From Phellopilus nigrolimitatus (Eukaryota > Basidiomycota > Agaricomycetes > Hymenochaetales > Hymenochaetaceae), in assembly GCA_021029095.1 (NCBI GenBank), contig JAJOHG010000292.1, positions 1-32,307 on the forward strand: a DNA stretch of 32,307 bases, in the 5' to 3' direction. The number at the start of each line of letters is the position of its first letter. Position 1 is the stretch's first letter. Positions 19,528 to 29,696 of this stretch are shown piece after piece. Made by a program: the position numbers and the translations under genes. The notes beneath the pieces are model-generated. The model did not search any database. It was not told where the DNA came from and was given only the letters and a program-made list of their open reading frames with translations.

Positions 19528-20951
19528 ATGCCATCTGACTCAGAAACGATTCCTGCCCAGGTTCCTATTGCGAATCTCCCTCACTCAGAGGATACACTAG
19601 CTCATGAAGAAGCGAAGGAGGAGCAAGAGACGGAGACGGCAGCACCGCGCCGCTCGTCTCGCATCACCGGTGGATCCAAGTCCGCTGTGGAAGAAAAAGG
19701 CGCTGCGAAAAAGGGCGCGAAGAAAACGGCAGTGACTAGAAAGCGATCCGCTGATGATTCCGGTGCGAACGAAAAGGCCGAGGGACCGATAAATGGCACT
19801 AAAAAGGCTAGTTTTCTATTGACTTCATATCTCTTCCTTTCGTTCAGTGCTTTTTTTTCTTACGTAATTTTGTGTATGTCAGGCCAAGACTACGAAGTCC
19901 AAAAATACAGAAGACGACGGGCTCGCGTTAGGGGACCCCCTTCCCGTACTTACGGTAAAGAATGAGAAGGACGAGGATATTGATGTGCAGGACATTGCAG
20001 GCGACAGTGCTGGTGTCGTCCTCTTCCTCGTCCCCAAGGCGGACACCCGTGCGTATTTCTTCGCTTGTTTAAAATTTCAAGCTCTCTTTCGCCTTGCTCA
20101 GTGTTTTACGTTCCTTTCACATATTTCATTGATTTTTTCTCTTTTCAAAATTCGTTTTGAACGTCCTGCCCTTCGTCTCTCTCATTAAACAAACAGCTGG
20201 TTGTACGACGCAGGCTTGCGGTTTTCGGGACTCCTACCCGGACTTCGAGGCTCTTAACTTCAAAGTCTTCTGCCTCTCCGCCGACACGCCCAAGGCCCAG
20301 AGCAAGTGGCAGACAAAAGTAAGTGTCCACTCGCTAGCCATTTGTTTTCAATCATTAAAGACATTGTTCTCCTCGTTGAAATCTAACAATACAACAATGC
20401 AAAATCTCTGCCTAATCATTAATTTTTTTTAGAAATCCCTGCCTTACCCTCTTCTATCTGACCCGAAGCGCGCGCTCATTGGCGCGCTTACCGCGGGCAC
20501 AAGCAAGACCGCGCGGTCGCACTTCATTTTCGCGCAGGGAAAGCTCGTGGATAAAAAGATTCCCGTCAAGCCTGCGGACAGGTAAGTTCCTTTCTGGGGG
20601 TTCACTCGAGACGTAATTAACGTATAAATCTCGTCTCCCTTTCTTTACATTTGACTCAACCTTTTCCTCGTCTGGTATAGTCCCCGACTTGCACTCGCAT
20701 TCATCAAGTCGCTCAAAACCGCCTCCGTCACCTCCAGCGGTCTCACTGAAGAAGACTCCGCAGCTCCTGCCGTTGCGGAGTCCAGCGCGGATGCGATGGA
20801 CACCGACGTCACTGAAGCCAAGTTCGAGGACAAAGCCGAGGCTGAGGTCAAGGCGCAAGGAACTGACTACCCTGCAATTGAGACCCAGACCCTCGCTTCC
20901 GCTACTGAGGGCGAGGCTCAACCCGAGGAAACTGGCGCCAGCATCGTCTAA
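19528..20951 (+). CDS. DOT5: Nuclear thiol peroxidase, PrxQ/BCP type
   Basis: Thioredoxin-dependent peroxidase that reduces hydrogen peroxide and alkyl hydroperoxides; the yeast relative Dot5 is nuclear. Exons: 19528..19806, 19883..20048, 20197..20318, 20433..20581, 20681..20951; 328 residues. The N-terminal ~95 residues are Lys/Ala/Glu-rich with basic clusters (RRSSR, KKGAKKTAVTRKR) that fit a nuclear localisation signal. The catalytic domain runs from GLALGDPLPVLTVKNEKDE through [26 protein letters not shown] (peroxidatic Cys151, resolving Cys156, the PrxQ CxxxxC spacing), VFCLSADTPKAQSKWQTK, LPYPLLSDPKRALIGALTA, ARSHFIFAQGKLVDKKIPVKPADSPRLALAFIK. A ~95-residue acidic tail follows. Intron 1 starts GCTAGT, not GT; only this boundary keeps the frame. 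AATAAA follows the stop within a few bases (20955-20960). Confidence 0.92.
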
Positions 20952-21479
20952 AGAAATAAAAGCAGTGAAGATTCTTGATCTGAGTTTCTACAGTCACAAT
21001 CAAACAAGTTCTTCTCAGTCCTTCTGAATTTCGTCATAGTGGAGGTCATATTTTGTATCGAATATTACATGTTATGCCTCCAACCATCGACTTTTGGATA
21101 ACTTCCTATTCTATGCCTATTTTTTTTTCTTCTCATCGTCGCTTTGCTGTTCTTTGTGCTCTCGTGACCCCGGACATCATGTCTGCAGTTTCCTCGTCTC
21201 ATCTTCATCCCGTCATTAAGCTGGCCTCATTCACACCATCCGCTCGAGACGCTCGGCTGCTACTTCACTCATTCTCACGAAGAGACTAAAGCACCATAGT
21301 TATCCGACGTCTTGCTTATGCTCGTCCGACACGTGTGTTCGTGCGCAGTGCTACATAAAATTCCAGCCATAGTCATGACCATGCAATATTGCTACGTCTT
21401 AGCTCCAATAGAAAGATACATCTTCATCTCTAAAATTTCGTTACAAATGAGATTGGGGATTCGCTGTGATGGAGGTATA

Positions 21480-21511
21480 TGACCACTGTAGAGCGTGACC
21501 ACTGTAGAGCT
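21480..21511. repeat. 16-bp tandem duplication
   Basis: TGACCACTGTAGAGC plus one base occurs twice in immediate succession (21480-21495 and 21496-21511), differing only in the last base. Confidence 0.85.
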
Positions 21512-21704
21512 GCGGTCGATGATCGCTGCTCACGCGCCGGTAAAGTTCTTTTTCTCCGGAAGTCTAGTACAGTTAGGGGCCAAAGCAATTGGACGGATAT
21601 TTTTCTTTGCGGGGTATTCTCTGATATTATGAGGAAAGAGGCAATCCTACTAGTATTTCTGAATCCCGAGGTAATATATCGGAAGATTAGAGTGTATTTA
21701 CTTA

Positions 21705-21934
21705 GATTTCGCCGACTTATGGCGATTACCATTACTAGATGAAGGGTAAGCGAAGGAGCCCGATGGAGCCTGTGTAAATCATTAGAAAAAAGTCGTTTTA
21801 TGACGCATGACTTGGAGTAATTTTCCTGCAGACACGCCAGCAAAGGAGTCTGCGTGACTTTCGCAATATCACACCTCTGGTCGGGCTTACTCTCACCTAT
21901 CTAATAATGGTAGTCGCCATAAGTCGGCGAAATC
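21705..21934. repeat. Inverted repeat, 36-bp core arms (34/36 identical)
   Basis: Arms 21705-21740 and 21899-21934 are reverse complements with two mismatches, sharing TCGCCATAAGTCGGCGAAAT. Weaker similarity continues outward (TAAANACACTCTA in both) and inward (TCGGGCT and ACC patches), so ancestral arms were perhaps 80-90 bp. The 158-bp interval between the core arms has its own short inverted pair (GCAGAC/GTCTGC near 21830-21855). No target-site duplication or transposase is seen. It may be a decayed MITE-like foldback element or a local inverted duplication. Confidence 0.75.
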
Positions 21935-22609
21935 CAAATGCCAACTCCAGTAAAAACACTCTATTGATCCATATGTTGTTACTTTCGCTTTTTTTTCCGA
22001 GCTTTGCTCCTTTTTTGTTTGAAGGTACTCAGGTTTATGCGACGGGAATCAATACTGCGAGTGCTGAGGCGCGTATGCTGTCATCGTCAGCGCCGAACCT
22101 CTTCCATAAATTCGGCAGAGTGCCGGATTTACTCATGTTTACTCATGGAAATAAACCGGTCCTGTTCGCTCCTGATCTGTGGACTCCTTCAATTTTTTGT
22201 CGGAATAACACCTTGACGGAGAGTGGCAATCAGTCCGAATTAAATATGTCACTGATCGACATTGACTTCGAAAAGCACGTTGCTTAGCCATCAATTAAAA
22301 GTCTCGGCTAGCGAAGCGAACGGTAAGATACACATGTTCTTTATATTTCAGCTCTCGAGTGCGACGTGGAGCATATTCATATTTACCTCTCTTCCAGTAC
22401 CCCCAATCGACAGCGCATCACGGGGCACTTCGCTACATTTGAGCGCCTTCGACTTCTCAGTTCCGCGCGAAAGCAATATTGGAAGCTGGTCTTGTGGTCT
22501 ACGGCTACATAGCGAAAGCTATCCTTGTGCATTGGTATAAAGACAGATCATTTGGGCCACAAGCAGCGCGAAAACCTCGGGTCGCTTGCTCCACGAATTT
22601 TAGTTAATC

Positions 22610-23905
22610 ATGGTCAACTTTACACTCCTTGCGGGCGGCTACACTTCCTTCGTCTCGACTTATGTTTTCAACTCGGACACAAACGTCTTGAGTCTTACCG
22701 GCCAATCTACGACCGGGGCGAACCCGTCGTGGATCGCACTTCACCCGACAAACAAGAGCATACTCTAGTGCGTCGATTGTTTGATTATTATTTTTTCGAC
22801 AAAAACTAAAACACATTTATAGTGCTGTGAACGAGGACTCTCCTGGGGAACTACAATCATTTACCATTAACGAATCCGGACTCTTGAGCAATGTAGTCTC
22901 GACTGTCCCTTCGGGCGGTGACGCGCCAGCTTTCACGGCCCCGCTGAGCTCGGGTCAGGTTGCAATTATGAACGTGCGCATCCTTCCAGGAAATACGCGT
23001 CAAATTTCTTGAGCTCATTTCGTCTCTCTTCCGAAGTACAACACCGGTAATGGGAAGATTATACCCACGACAACCGATCCTCTGCACTTCAACGCATCGA
23101 GCGAGCTGATCACGTTTCCTGCTTCGGTGTCGCATCCGCACATGGCGGTGCAGAACGGTGATGAGGTGCTTGTTCCCGACCTTGTGCGTACCATTCTTTC
23201 ACATACATACATTCATCAGTTTCACTGACCAAGGGATGAGCAGGGAGCGGACAAAATCTGGCGTCTTGTTCAATCTTCTCCGGAAACACCAGGCACGTGG
23301 GAAATTCAAGGCTTCATCCAGCAACCTACAGGCTCCGGGCCGCGGCATATCGCTCTGAAAGGTCCGTGTAGCGATATTTCCCTTCGCTTTGTATACATAC
23401 TAATTTTCATTTGCTCGCAGACGGATATTTATACACGCTGCACGAGCTTAGCAGCACGCTGACCTCGCAGTTGCTTCCGGCCGCGCCGAACGGGACGTCG
23501 TCGCTCATCGCTAATTTCTCCATCGTCCCGCCGGATCCGCCTTCCGGAGCAGCGTTCGCCGGTGGCGAGATAGTCATCCCCGCTGTCTCCCCTTCGCTCA
23601 GCGGCTCCTTCGTTCTCACCTCGAACCGCAACACGGGCACGCAGGACCCAAAAGGCGACGCGATTACCGTCTTTTCTGCGGGTCCTGCAGGGGAGCTCGA
23701 ACTCTTCGACTACGTATTCACGGGCATTGACCAGATCCGTGGTATGCACCTCTTTGGCGATGAGGATCGTTACGTGATTGCAGGCGGCGTGGCAGGTGAG
23801 GCGGGTGTGTTGGTATACGAGCGTACCGGGTCGGGCGGCAACTTGACGTTGCTCGCGCAGAACACGGAAGTGCCTACTAGAACGTCTTTTGTGTGGTTCA
23901 AGTGA
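22610..23905 (+). CDS. Lactonase-family seven-bladed beta-propeller protein
   Basis: Member of the 6-phosphogluconolactonase (YbhE-like)/carboxy-cis,cis-muconate cyclase family. Exons: 22610..22767, 22823..22973, 23037..23183, 23244..23361, 23421..23905; 352 residues, as expected for a seven-bladed propeller. Landmarks: LLAGGYTSFVSTYVFNSDTNVL, GANPSWIALHPTNKSILYAVNED, LQSFTINESGLLSNVVSTVPSGGDAPAF, GQVAIMNYNTGNGKIIP, FPASVSHPHMAVQNGDEVLVPDLGADKIWRL, GSGPRHIALKDGYLYTLHE, LTSNRNTGTQDPKGDAITVFS and GMHLFGDEDRYVIAGGVAGEAGVLVYER. No signal peptide is seen, so it is probably cytosolic. Basidiomycete members are numerous and mostly untested, so the lactone substrate is open. Confidence 0.9.
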
Positions 23906-24633
23906 TTATTGTTATATCGTAGGTGATGCATAATCGTACCTATCAAAAGGACACCCCATTGGCTTTCCAAAGTTAAGGCTTGAAACATTGAAATGTGCGA
24001 TTTTCTTTACTTATTGTAAATCCCACCTGTTAGGATCTGCGATTTATCGAAGTCTTCTGAAATTATTGATAAGAACACTCCGTGTGACTCTTGCGAAACC
24101 TTTGCGAAACAGGAGGTTTCTCATACACTCTTGTATTAATGAAAGGCGTGCTTCGTCAGCTGAAAAGGAACGGAGCTACAAGTTCGCAAGGTCCGGTCTG
24201 GAGGCTCGTCCTTCATGAGCGGTAATTCACGGCAGCGATCCGTTTAGCGGATTGGTATGATTCCATTTCCCCGAAATTAAAGACTGTATAGAAATGTGGA
24301 GCACGCCATGAATGTGGTGAACGGAGGACCGAGAGGAAAGAGAAAGGATGGTAGATCGTCGGAGGCACTAGAAGAAACGAGAGAAATTGGCAGCGTGTCC
24401 AACCCATGATTCGAAATGCCCCTACAATGAGTGTTGAGTGGAGTGCACTAGTCAAAATCAGATAACAAATCTATAGAAGAGCGGTCAAGAGATCTGTCGG
24501 AAGTCTCATGCGAAATGCCGGCTTTCTCGACCTGAAAAGTATCAGCTCGAGAAAGAACAGTGTCGGGACGTGCACCCTTGAAGCGGCAGAAATAGCCACA
24601 GCAGACTGCTATAGTGCTGAAACTCCAGGATAG

Positions 24634-24651
24634 TGAGTCAGACGTGACTCA
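24634..24651. promoter_or_regulatory. Paired AP-1/Gcn4-type sites
   Basis: TGAGTCA-GACG-TGACTCA: two bZIP consensus heptamers in inverted orientation, four bases apart, with ACGTGA between them. In fungi TGACTCA is the Gcn4/CpcA site. No gene start lies within 1 kb, so its role is unclear. Confidence 0.45.
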
Positions 24652-25353
24652 TCGCTCCCTCTGTGCTTCCGTACACTAAGGCTCCGAAGAACTGGAGGAA
24701 TGAGACTACCGAGCTTTAAAAAAATACTATTCGCGTAGATCTTAAGGGTCTCTGACGCTCAGGCATACTCATCAATAATTTCGAGGCGACAGACACATGT
24801 TTTCACCTAGACCGTATTAGAAGAAGAAGGCTCGAGCATCGATTCCGATGCGATTTGAAGAGTCATCTCGGACACAGAAGTCAAGGCACCCTTTGAGCCT
24901 AACGTACGGGCTATTGTTGCGGGCACACCCGGTTTCTGTCCATCTGAGCCGCGAGGATTTAGTCGTGCCCCGAATCGAAGGCCCCAAGCTAGTCAATCAA
25001 CAGAAGACTTGAGTATGAGCTTCGCTGGAATCCACTGGAGTGAAGCGAGAACATTCATCTAGCCATGGCCAATGCCGTTCGATATCGATGGTCAATAGTC
25101 TAGTATTGGTTCCAGGACTCCAAGATGCGGTGATAAATAGGATTTCAAATTAATTATCAGAGTGGCGCGTGGGCAGATTTGAGACATTCGAAGAGGGTGT
25201 CTTTGCCCTCAAGGTGTGAGAGAATGTTGAGCAGGTGGAGAGAAAAAGTAAGTGCAATAAGGCCTGAGAGGAAGAAATCGAGGACACGCAAAGAGACTGC
25301 ACACTTCACAGTTTAGCATATTAAAAATGTAGGATAAAAGGCAGATGGTAAAA

Positions 25354-25522
25354 CACGTGCAATATCATCATGGATTTGTTGTGTACACAGTGTAGAGACT
25401 TTGGTCTGTGGTCTTTTCGGTTCCGCACGTGCACGCCACGGTAGCTACCGTTTTGGCGACAACGCGTCCCAAAGTTTGGGACGCGTTGTTGACTCATGCT
25501 GACAGACGTCATGAGGCACGTG
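25354..25522. promoter_or_regulatory. Cluster of palindromic sites: CACGTG x3, AP-1, CRE and a 31-bp palindrome
   Basis: CACGTG E-boxes lie at 25354-25359, 25426-25431 and 25517-25522. ACGGTAGCTACCGT (25438-25451) is a perfect 14-bp palindrome. 25459-25489 has 15-bp perfect arms around a single G (ACAACGCGTCCCAAA-G-mirror). TGACTCA is at 25490-25496 and GACGTCAT at 25505-25512. The sites are those of bHLH and bZIP regulators. The cluster lies about 800 bp upstream of the transaldolase start. Confidence 0.5.
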
Positions 25523-26298
25523 ATCTGCTTGAAACACCAGCTACCGTTGACCTAAACGTAGTATTCATCAGCCAAGATTATCAAGCAGCTATGCTCTTCT
25601 TACTCCTGCACTTACACAGCCCAGCAACATACTCTAGACGCGATAAAATCCTAACTAAAGCAAAGATTGAGAGACCAGATTTTCCATTGGCAGTCTGCTT
25701 GGTTTTTGAGTGATATGAAAGGTACAGAATAAGCCACTAGTAGTCTGCTACTAATGCTTTTTTTCAAAAATTTATAAGAAAACCCGGTTAGACTTCAGCG
25801 TAGATTCCAGAGCCTAAAAAATCTTTCGTAGTCATTTATTAAGTTAGATAGCATCTTGAGTAGATTGTTAACTTTTACGGCCAGTGCAAATGGCCAATGT
25901 GCCTCATCCTTGGAGTCTGATTGGAGAAGAACACGACTACAAGCTGATGAATCTCAGGGGCGTGGAAGTGCGAACGATTGGCTGTTGAAACTCTGAGAAA
26001 TGATAGCTCCAAACACTTTTTAGCTCTGTAGTGTCCCAGAAGTGCAACCCATTCCAGCTCACGTATCTCATGGATGTCAGAGATCACGAGCGTTCACGAG
26101 CAATGATATGTCATTGTCAGATAGTTGGGTAACACCGACTTGGACCGACGCAACAATCGCCCTATGGAGACCGGATCCCACGGCGCGGAAAGAGCCGAAG
26201 CCCGATGTCGTCGATGTGACGAAGCGTCTCCGACGTTACCTACTTCCCATCGCTCTGCTGCTTTCTTCACCTTTGACCACTACCACCACCATCTCACA

Positions 26299-27622
26299 AT
26301 GACTACCTCACTCGACAACCTCAAACAGACCGGCACTGTTGTCGTCTCCGATTCTGGCGACTTCGAGTGTAAGTGCAATAGCATACCGTAGCATATACCC
26401 AGCGTTGCAACCCCGAGCCCATCCCCAAGGAGTTGCTCGAATTCTAGACAAAATGCTGACTTACTTCGCTTTTCTCAGCGATCGATGTCTACAAGCCGCA
26501 AGTGCGTATTCTCTGTTTTATTTCGACGAAATCTAAGGTCTGAGACGGCCTGTGATAACAGGATGCCACGACCAATCCGTCTCTCATCCTTGCGGCCGCT
26601 GGCAAGGACGGTTACTCTCGTCTGATCGATGTTGCCGTGAAGCACGGCAAGTCAAAGGGCGGCAGTCTCGACCAGCAGGTTGAGGCGTCGATGGACCGAT
26701 TGGTACGTGCCACCGTTCCATTTGTGATGCCAAGTTGTTGACTGTATGCGCAGCTCGTTGAGTTCGGAAAGGAAATCCTTGCTATTATTCCTGGCCGCGT
26801 CTCTACTGAGGTCGACGCCCGCCTTTCCTTCGACAAAGAGGCCACCAAGGCGAAGGTGCGTTTCATTGGTGCTCGCGGCACTAAGGTGTATACTTTTCGA
26901 TACGGCCTACTAACTCCGCGTCATAGGCGAAGGAGCTCATCGCTCTCTACGAGTCCGTAGGCATCAAGAAGGAACGCATTCTGATCAAGATTGCGTCGAC
27001 ATGGGAGGGCATCCAGGCTGCGCGCGAACTCGAGAAGAACGATGGCATACACTGCAACCTTACGCTCCTCTTCGGCTTCGGACAGGCTGTGGCATGTGCC
27101 GAGGCAGGCGTCACGCTCATCTCGCCTTTCGTCGGTCGCATTCTTGATTGGTATAAGAAGAGCACAGGCAAGTCGTATGAGGGCGACGAGGACCCCGGTG
27201 TCCAGTCCGTGAAGCGCATCTTCAACTACTACAAGCAACACGGCTACAAAACCATTGTCATGGGAGCCTCCTTCCGCAACGTGCGTCCTGTTCAACAAAC
27301 TTGAGTCGCATTGAATGCTGACGAGTCTTGGCAGGTCGGCGAGATCAAGTCGCTCGCGGGCGTTGACTTCCTTACGATCGCGCCCGCGCTGCTAGAGGAG
27401 CTCAAGAACTCGTCAGATCCCGTGCCGAAGAAGCTTGACGCACAGCTTGCCGTGAAGGCGGAGCCGATCGCGAAGGTTTCCTTCATCGACAACGAGCCCG
27501 AGTTCCGTTGGGCGCTCCTCCAGGAACAGATGGCGTTCGACAAGTTGCACGAGGGCATTAAGAAGTTTGCCGAGGATGGTGTGAAGTTGAAGGGCCTCCT
27601 TCGCGCCAAGCTCTCTGCTTGA
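26299..27622 (+). CDS. TAL1: Transaldolase
   Basis: Cytosolic enzyme of the non-oxidative pentose phosphate pathway: moves a dihydroxyacetone unit from sedoheptulose 7-phosphate to glyceraldehyde 3-phosphate. Exons: 26299..26368, 26479..26501, 26562..26702, 26754..26855, 26927..27280, 27335..27622; 325 residues, normal for the fungal enzyme. Motifs: [39 protein letters not shown] (Asp32 and the TTNPSL signature), [35 protein letters not shown] (Lys133, the Schiff-base lysine), [72 protein letters not shown]. No key residue is missing. Exon 2 is only 23 nt. Confidence 0.97.
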
Positions 27623-28043
27623 AGTTCGTCGCGTTAGAGGCACAACTGACCTGACGTCCTAATCAAATGCTGTAGGATTACTTAGAAAAATCTTGTACCG
27701 TTCTGGATTCGGATGCCATGCTAGTCCCAAAGAAATTTAATATGCTTGTATTCTTACGCTTTCATCGAACGACATATGAGGAAGGGTTACTATGTAATTC
27801 AGCCTTCGTTTCTCAAACTTATAGCTACTACTGAGTACTGATTGTATTGTTTGACACCATGGGCATGGGGATTTCAGCTCTCGGAATTTCAGCGTAAGAA
27901 GAGTTCTGGGGCTTTCTTGAAAGATATCGGTAAAGATTACCGATATCGAGAACGACATACATGTTTATGGATTTATTTTAATAAAGGCGTAAGTGGTTGC
28001 GTAGTAGATCGACCTGATTTCTAGCCATTTACAGTCCCTTTCT
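27623..28043. other. Intergenic between TAL1 and the F-box relic
   Basis: No exon is seen. Short inverted match TATCGGTAAAGATTACCGATA near 27925-27945 is a perfect 10-bp-arm hairpin around one base. Confidence 0.5.
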
Positions 28044-29381
28044 TTGGCCTTGATACCAGATGATTTAGGTCCCAGCAATGTTACTCAGGTCGTGGAAACT
28101 ATGGGCAAACTAGGAGCACTGGAGTCGTGTCTTTCCGCGCTGTCGCGTGTCGTGAGTGAAGACCTTCCTTACGTGCAGTCGGAGCTACTTCCCATCGTTT
28201 ACAATCACGGCTTATCGTCTCTGCCCGTTGACGTGCTTGCGCAGATCTTCGAAATGACGGATGCCGAATGGGAACCAGGTAATTCGTACTAGGATTCGTA
28301 CTATGCTTCGGGGGCATTGGCGATATCGCACGTCAACCGGCGCTTTCGCAACGCTGCTCTGCCCAAGTTGTGGGCAGAATTAAATATTCACAATAATCCC
28401 CAGCTTTTCCTCAGACGCACCAAATTTCATGATATTTCCCTTGACCTCAACTTCGACATCGGCAACGGAGTCGAGGATACGCTGGCGGAAAATCTTATGT
28501 ACGAAGCAGGGCTCCATTCGGATCGCTGGAGATCGCTGAAGCTCGGAATATATTAATCAACCTCGGGAAGTAATGAAGTTCCTGCTCGAAGGATTTTCAG
28601 GGAAAACGCTCCCTGCTCTCGAGACGCCCTGTACCAACTGCCGCTGGAATGTTCTTACGGACGCGCAAGGCAGTGTGCTAGAGGCAGACCAAGACTTTTC
28701 AGTGGATGGGACATGCCTGTACTTCGCACTTTTGAGGCGACCAATTTTATCCGTCATCGAGTGCGGCGTCCCTCACTCGATTCAAGCTGACCCTTGACGG
28801 TCCTCGCTCGGGGGATGGCGATGTTGCATGGAATTTGCGTACAGTGATGGACCTACTGCGCTCGTTAAACTCCCTCAAAGAACCATCATTTGACCTGACC
28901 AGAGTTCGATATGTCGCAGATGCGGATTTCCATTTAGGAGGCTCTTCGAGTTATTCTCTGCCCCCATTGTAACGGAGATGTCCATTCACATCCATGTAGA
29001 ATCTCTCGACTTCCTGCCTCCAATTCTACGGGTATTCTTTGACAAGTTCCAATCAGGCCAAGCTTCGTACTTTCCCTTTCTCGAGTCACGCCATCGCAGT
29101 GCCCGCCACTCGCAAATGGACAACTCCTTTAGATGACATATTCAGCACTTATAATCTCAAGCTCTAACACCTAACACTTCAATCAACCCAAGTCTTTGCA
29201 TGTCCTAAATCATAGATCTTATCTACGCTCTTTGCACTCTCTACGCATCGAGCGCTGCGATAAATTCACTTCCGCCTTTACAGGCACTATATCGGGAATG
29301 ATGCGCGCATGTAAATTGTTGGAGATTTTTAGAAGGACTATGATGATTGGAGTACGTGAGATCGATTGCTCATTCTCTTAA
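28044..29381 (+). pseudogene. Decayed F-box domain protein gene
   Basis: Fragments of a basidiomycete F-box/LRR-like protein in shifting frames. First piece (28044-28290, no good ATG): LESCLSALSRVVSEDLPYVQSELLPIVYNHGLSSLPVDVLAQIFEMTDAEWEPGNSY, the F-box start, then an in-frame TAG. The same frame continues ALAISHVNRRFRNAALPKLWAELNIHNNPQLFLRRTKFHDISLDLNF..HSDRWRSLKLGIY and hits TAA at about 28554. The frame then shifts to REVMKFLLEGFSGKTLPALET, again to MPVLRTFEATNF, and again to LTRFKLTLDGPRSGDGDVAWNLRTVMDLLRSLNSLKE. A last piece near 29196-29381 (LRSLHSLRIERCDKFTSAF) may be the C-terminal repeat region. At least two stops and three frame changes cannot all be explained by introns, so it is called a pseudogene. 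F-box proteins normally select substrates for SCF ubiquitin ligases. Confidence 0.8.
28277..28300. repeat. 12-bp tandem duplication carrying the TAG stop of the F-box relic
   Basis: ATTCGTACTA recurs 12 bp apart (ATTCGTACTAGG then ATTCGTACTATG). The duplication keeps the frame but the first copy contains an in-frame TAG. Confidence 0.8.
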
Positions 29382-29696
29382 TATTGTCTCATCGACGAAC
29401 AGGAGACTTTATAGGGCAGTGGTGATTAGCTTTGTATCTGGCCAGTGTCTGCGCTTTTCTGCGTCTGGAATGAAATTGGAAGAGATGTAACTGCATGTAA
29501 CTTTCGAGCGACCGGAAGTTTGAATCATATTATTTCCTCCATTTTTATCACAGTATTTCACTACTTCACTGTTCACTTGTTTAATTATTTATATACTAGC
29601 TCTTACTCCGAGGACTCGATCGAAGCTTCGAATGGCCGGACGATCTCAGATATGCGGCAAATTTCGGACTACGAGAAACCACCCCTTCTCCGCTGC
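29382..29696. other. Intergenic between the F-box relic and MFS2
   Basis: Short, AT-rich, converging 3' flanks. Nothing coding is recognised. Confidence 0.5.

Larger units (their letters stand above)
20952..22609. other. Gene-poor interval with inverted and tandem repeats
   Basis: About 1.65 kb. After the DOT5 polyadenylation signal no exon is recognised. Open frames at 21430-21843 (minus) and 21907-22287 (plus) have no family features; their short shared peptide only reflects the inverted repeat listed separately. The right end should hold the lactonase promoter. Confidence 0.5.
23906..26298. other. 2.4-kb interval without a recognised gene
   Basis: The longest gene-free stretch. From about 24460 to 25320 there is hardly any open frame on either strand. 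The frame at 25408-25713 (plus, 101 codons) spans a palindrome and has no family features. Notable structures are an inverted AP-1-like pair (24634-24651), CACGTG sites and a palindrome (25354-25522). The last ~150 bp, CT-rich and ending CCACCATCTCACAATG, should be the transaldolase core promoter. Confidence 0.55.

Noticed and set aside
21430..22287. Two open frames sharing an AISRRN peptide, as a duplicated gene pair
   Set aside because: The shared peptide is just the inverted repeat read on opposite strands; the remainder shows no protein signature.
25408..25713. 101-codon open frame as a gene
   Set aside because: It runs through a perfect palindrome, has no recognisable domain and no supporting exons; kept only as a structure of regulatory interest.
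28277..28300. Short intron that would remove the TAG in the F-box relic
   Set aside because: GTAATT..TACTAG would be under 20 nt, too short to splice; a tandem duplication explains it better.
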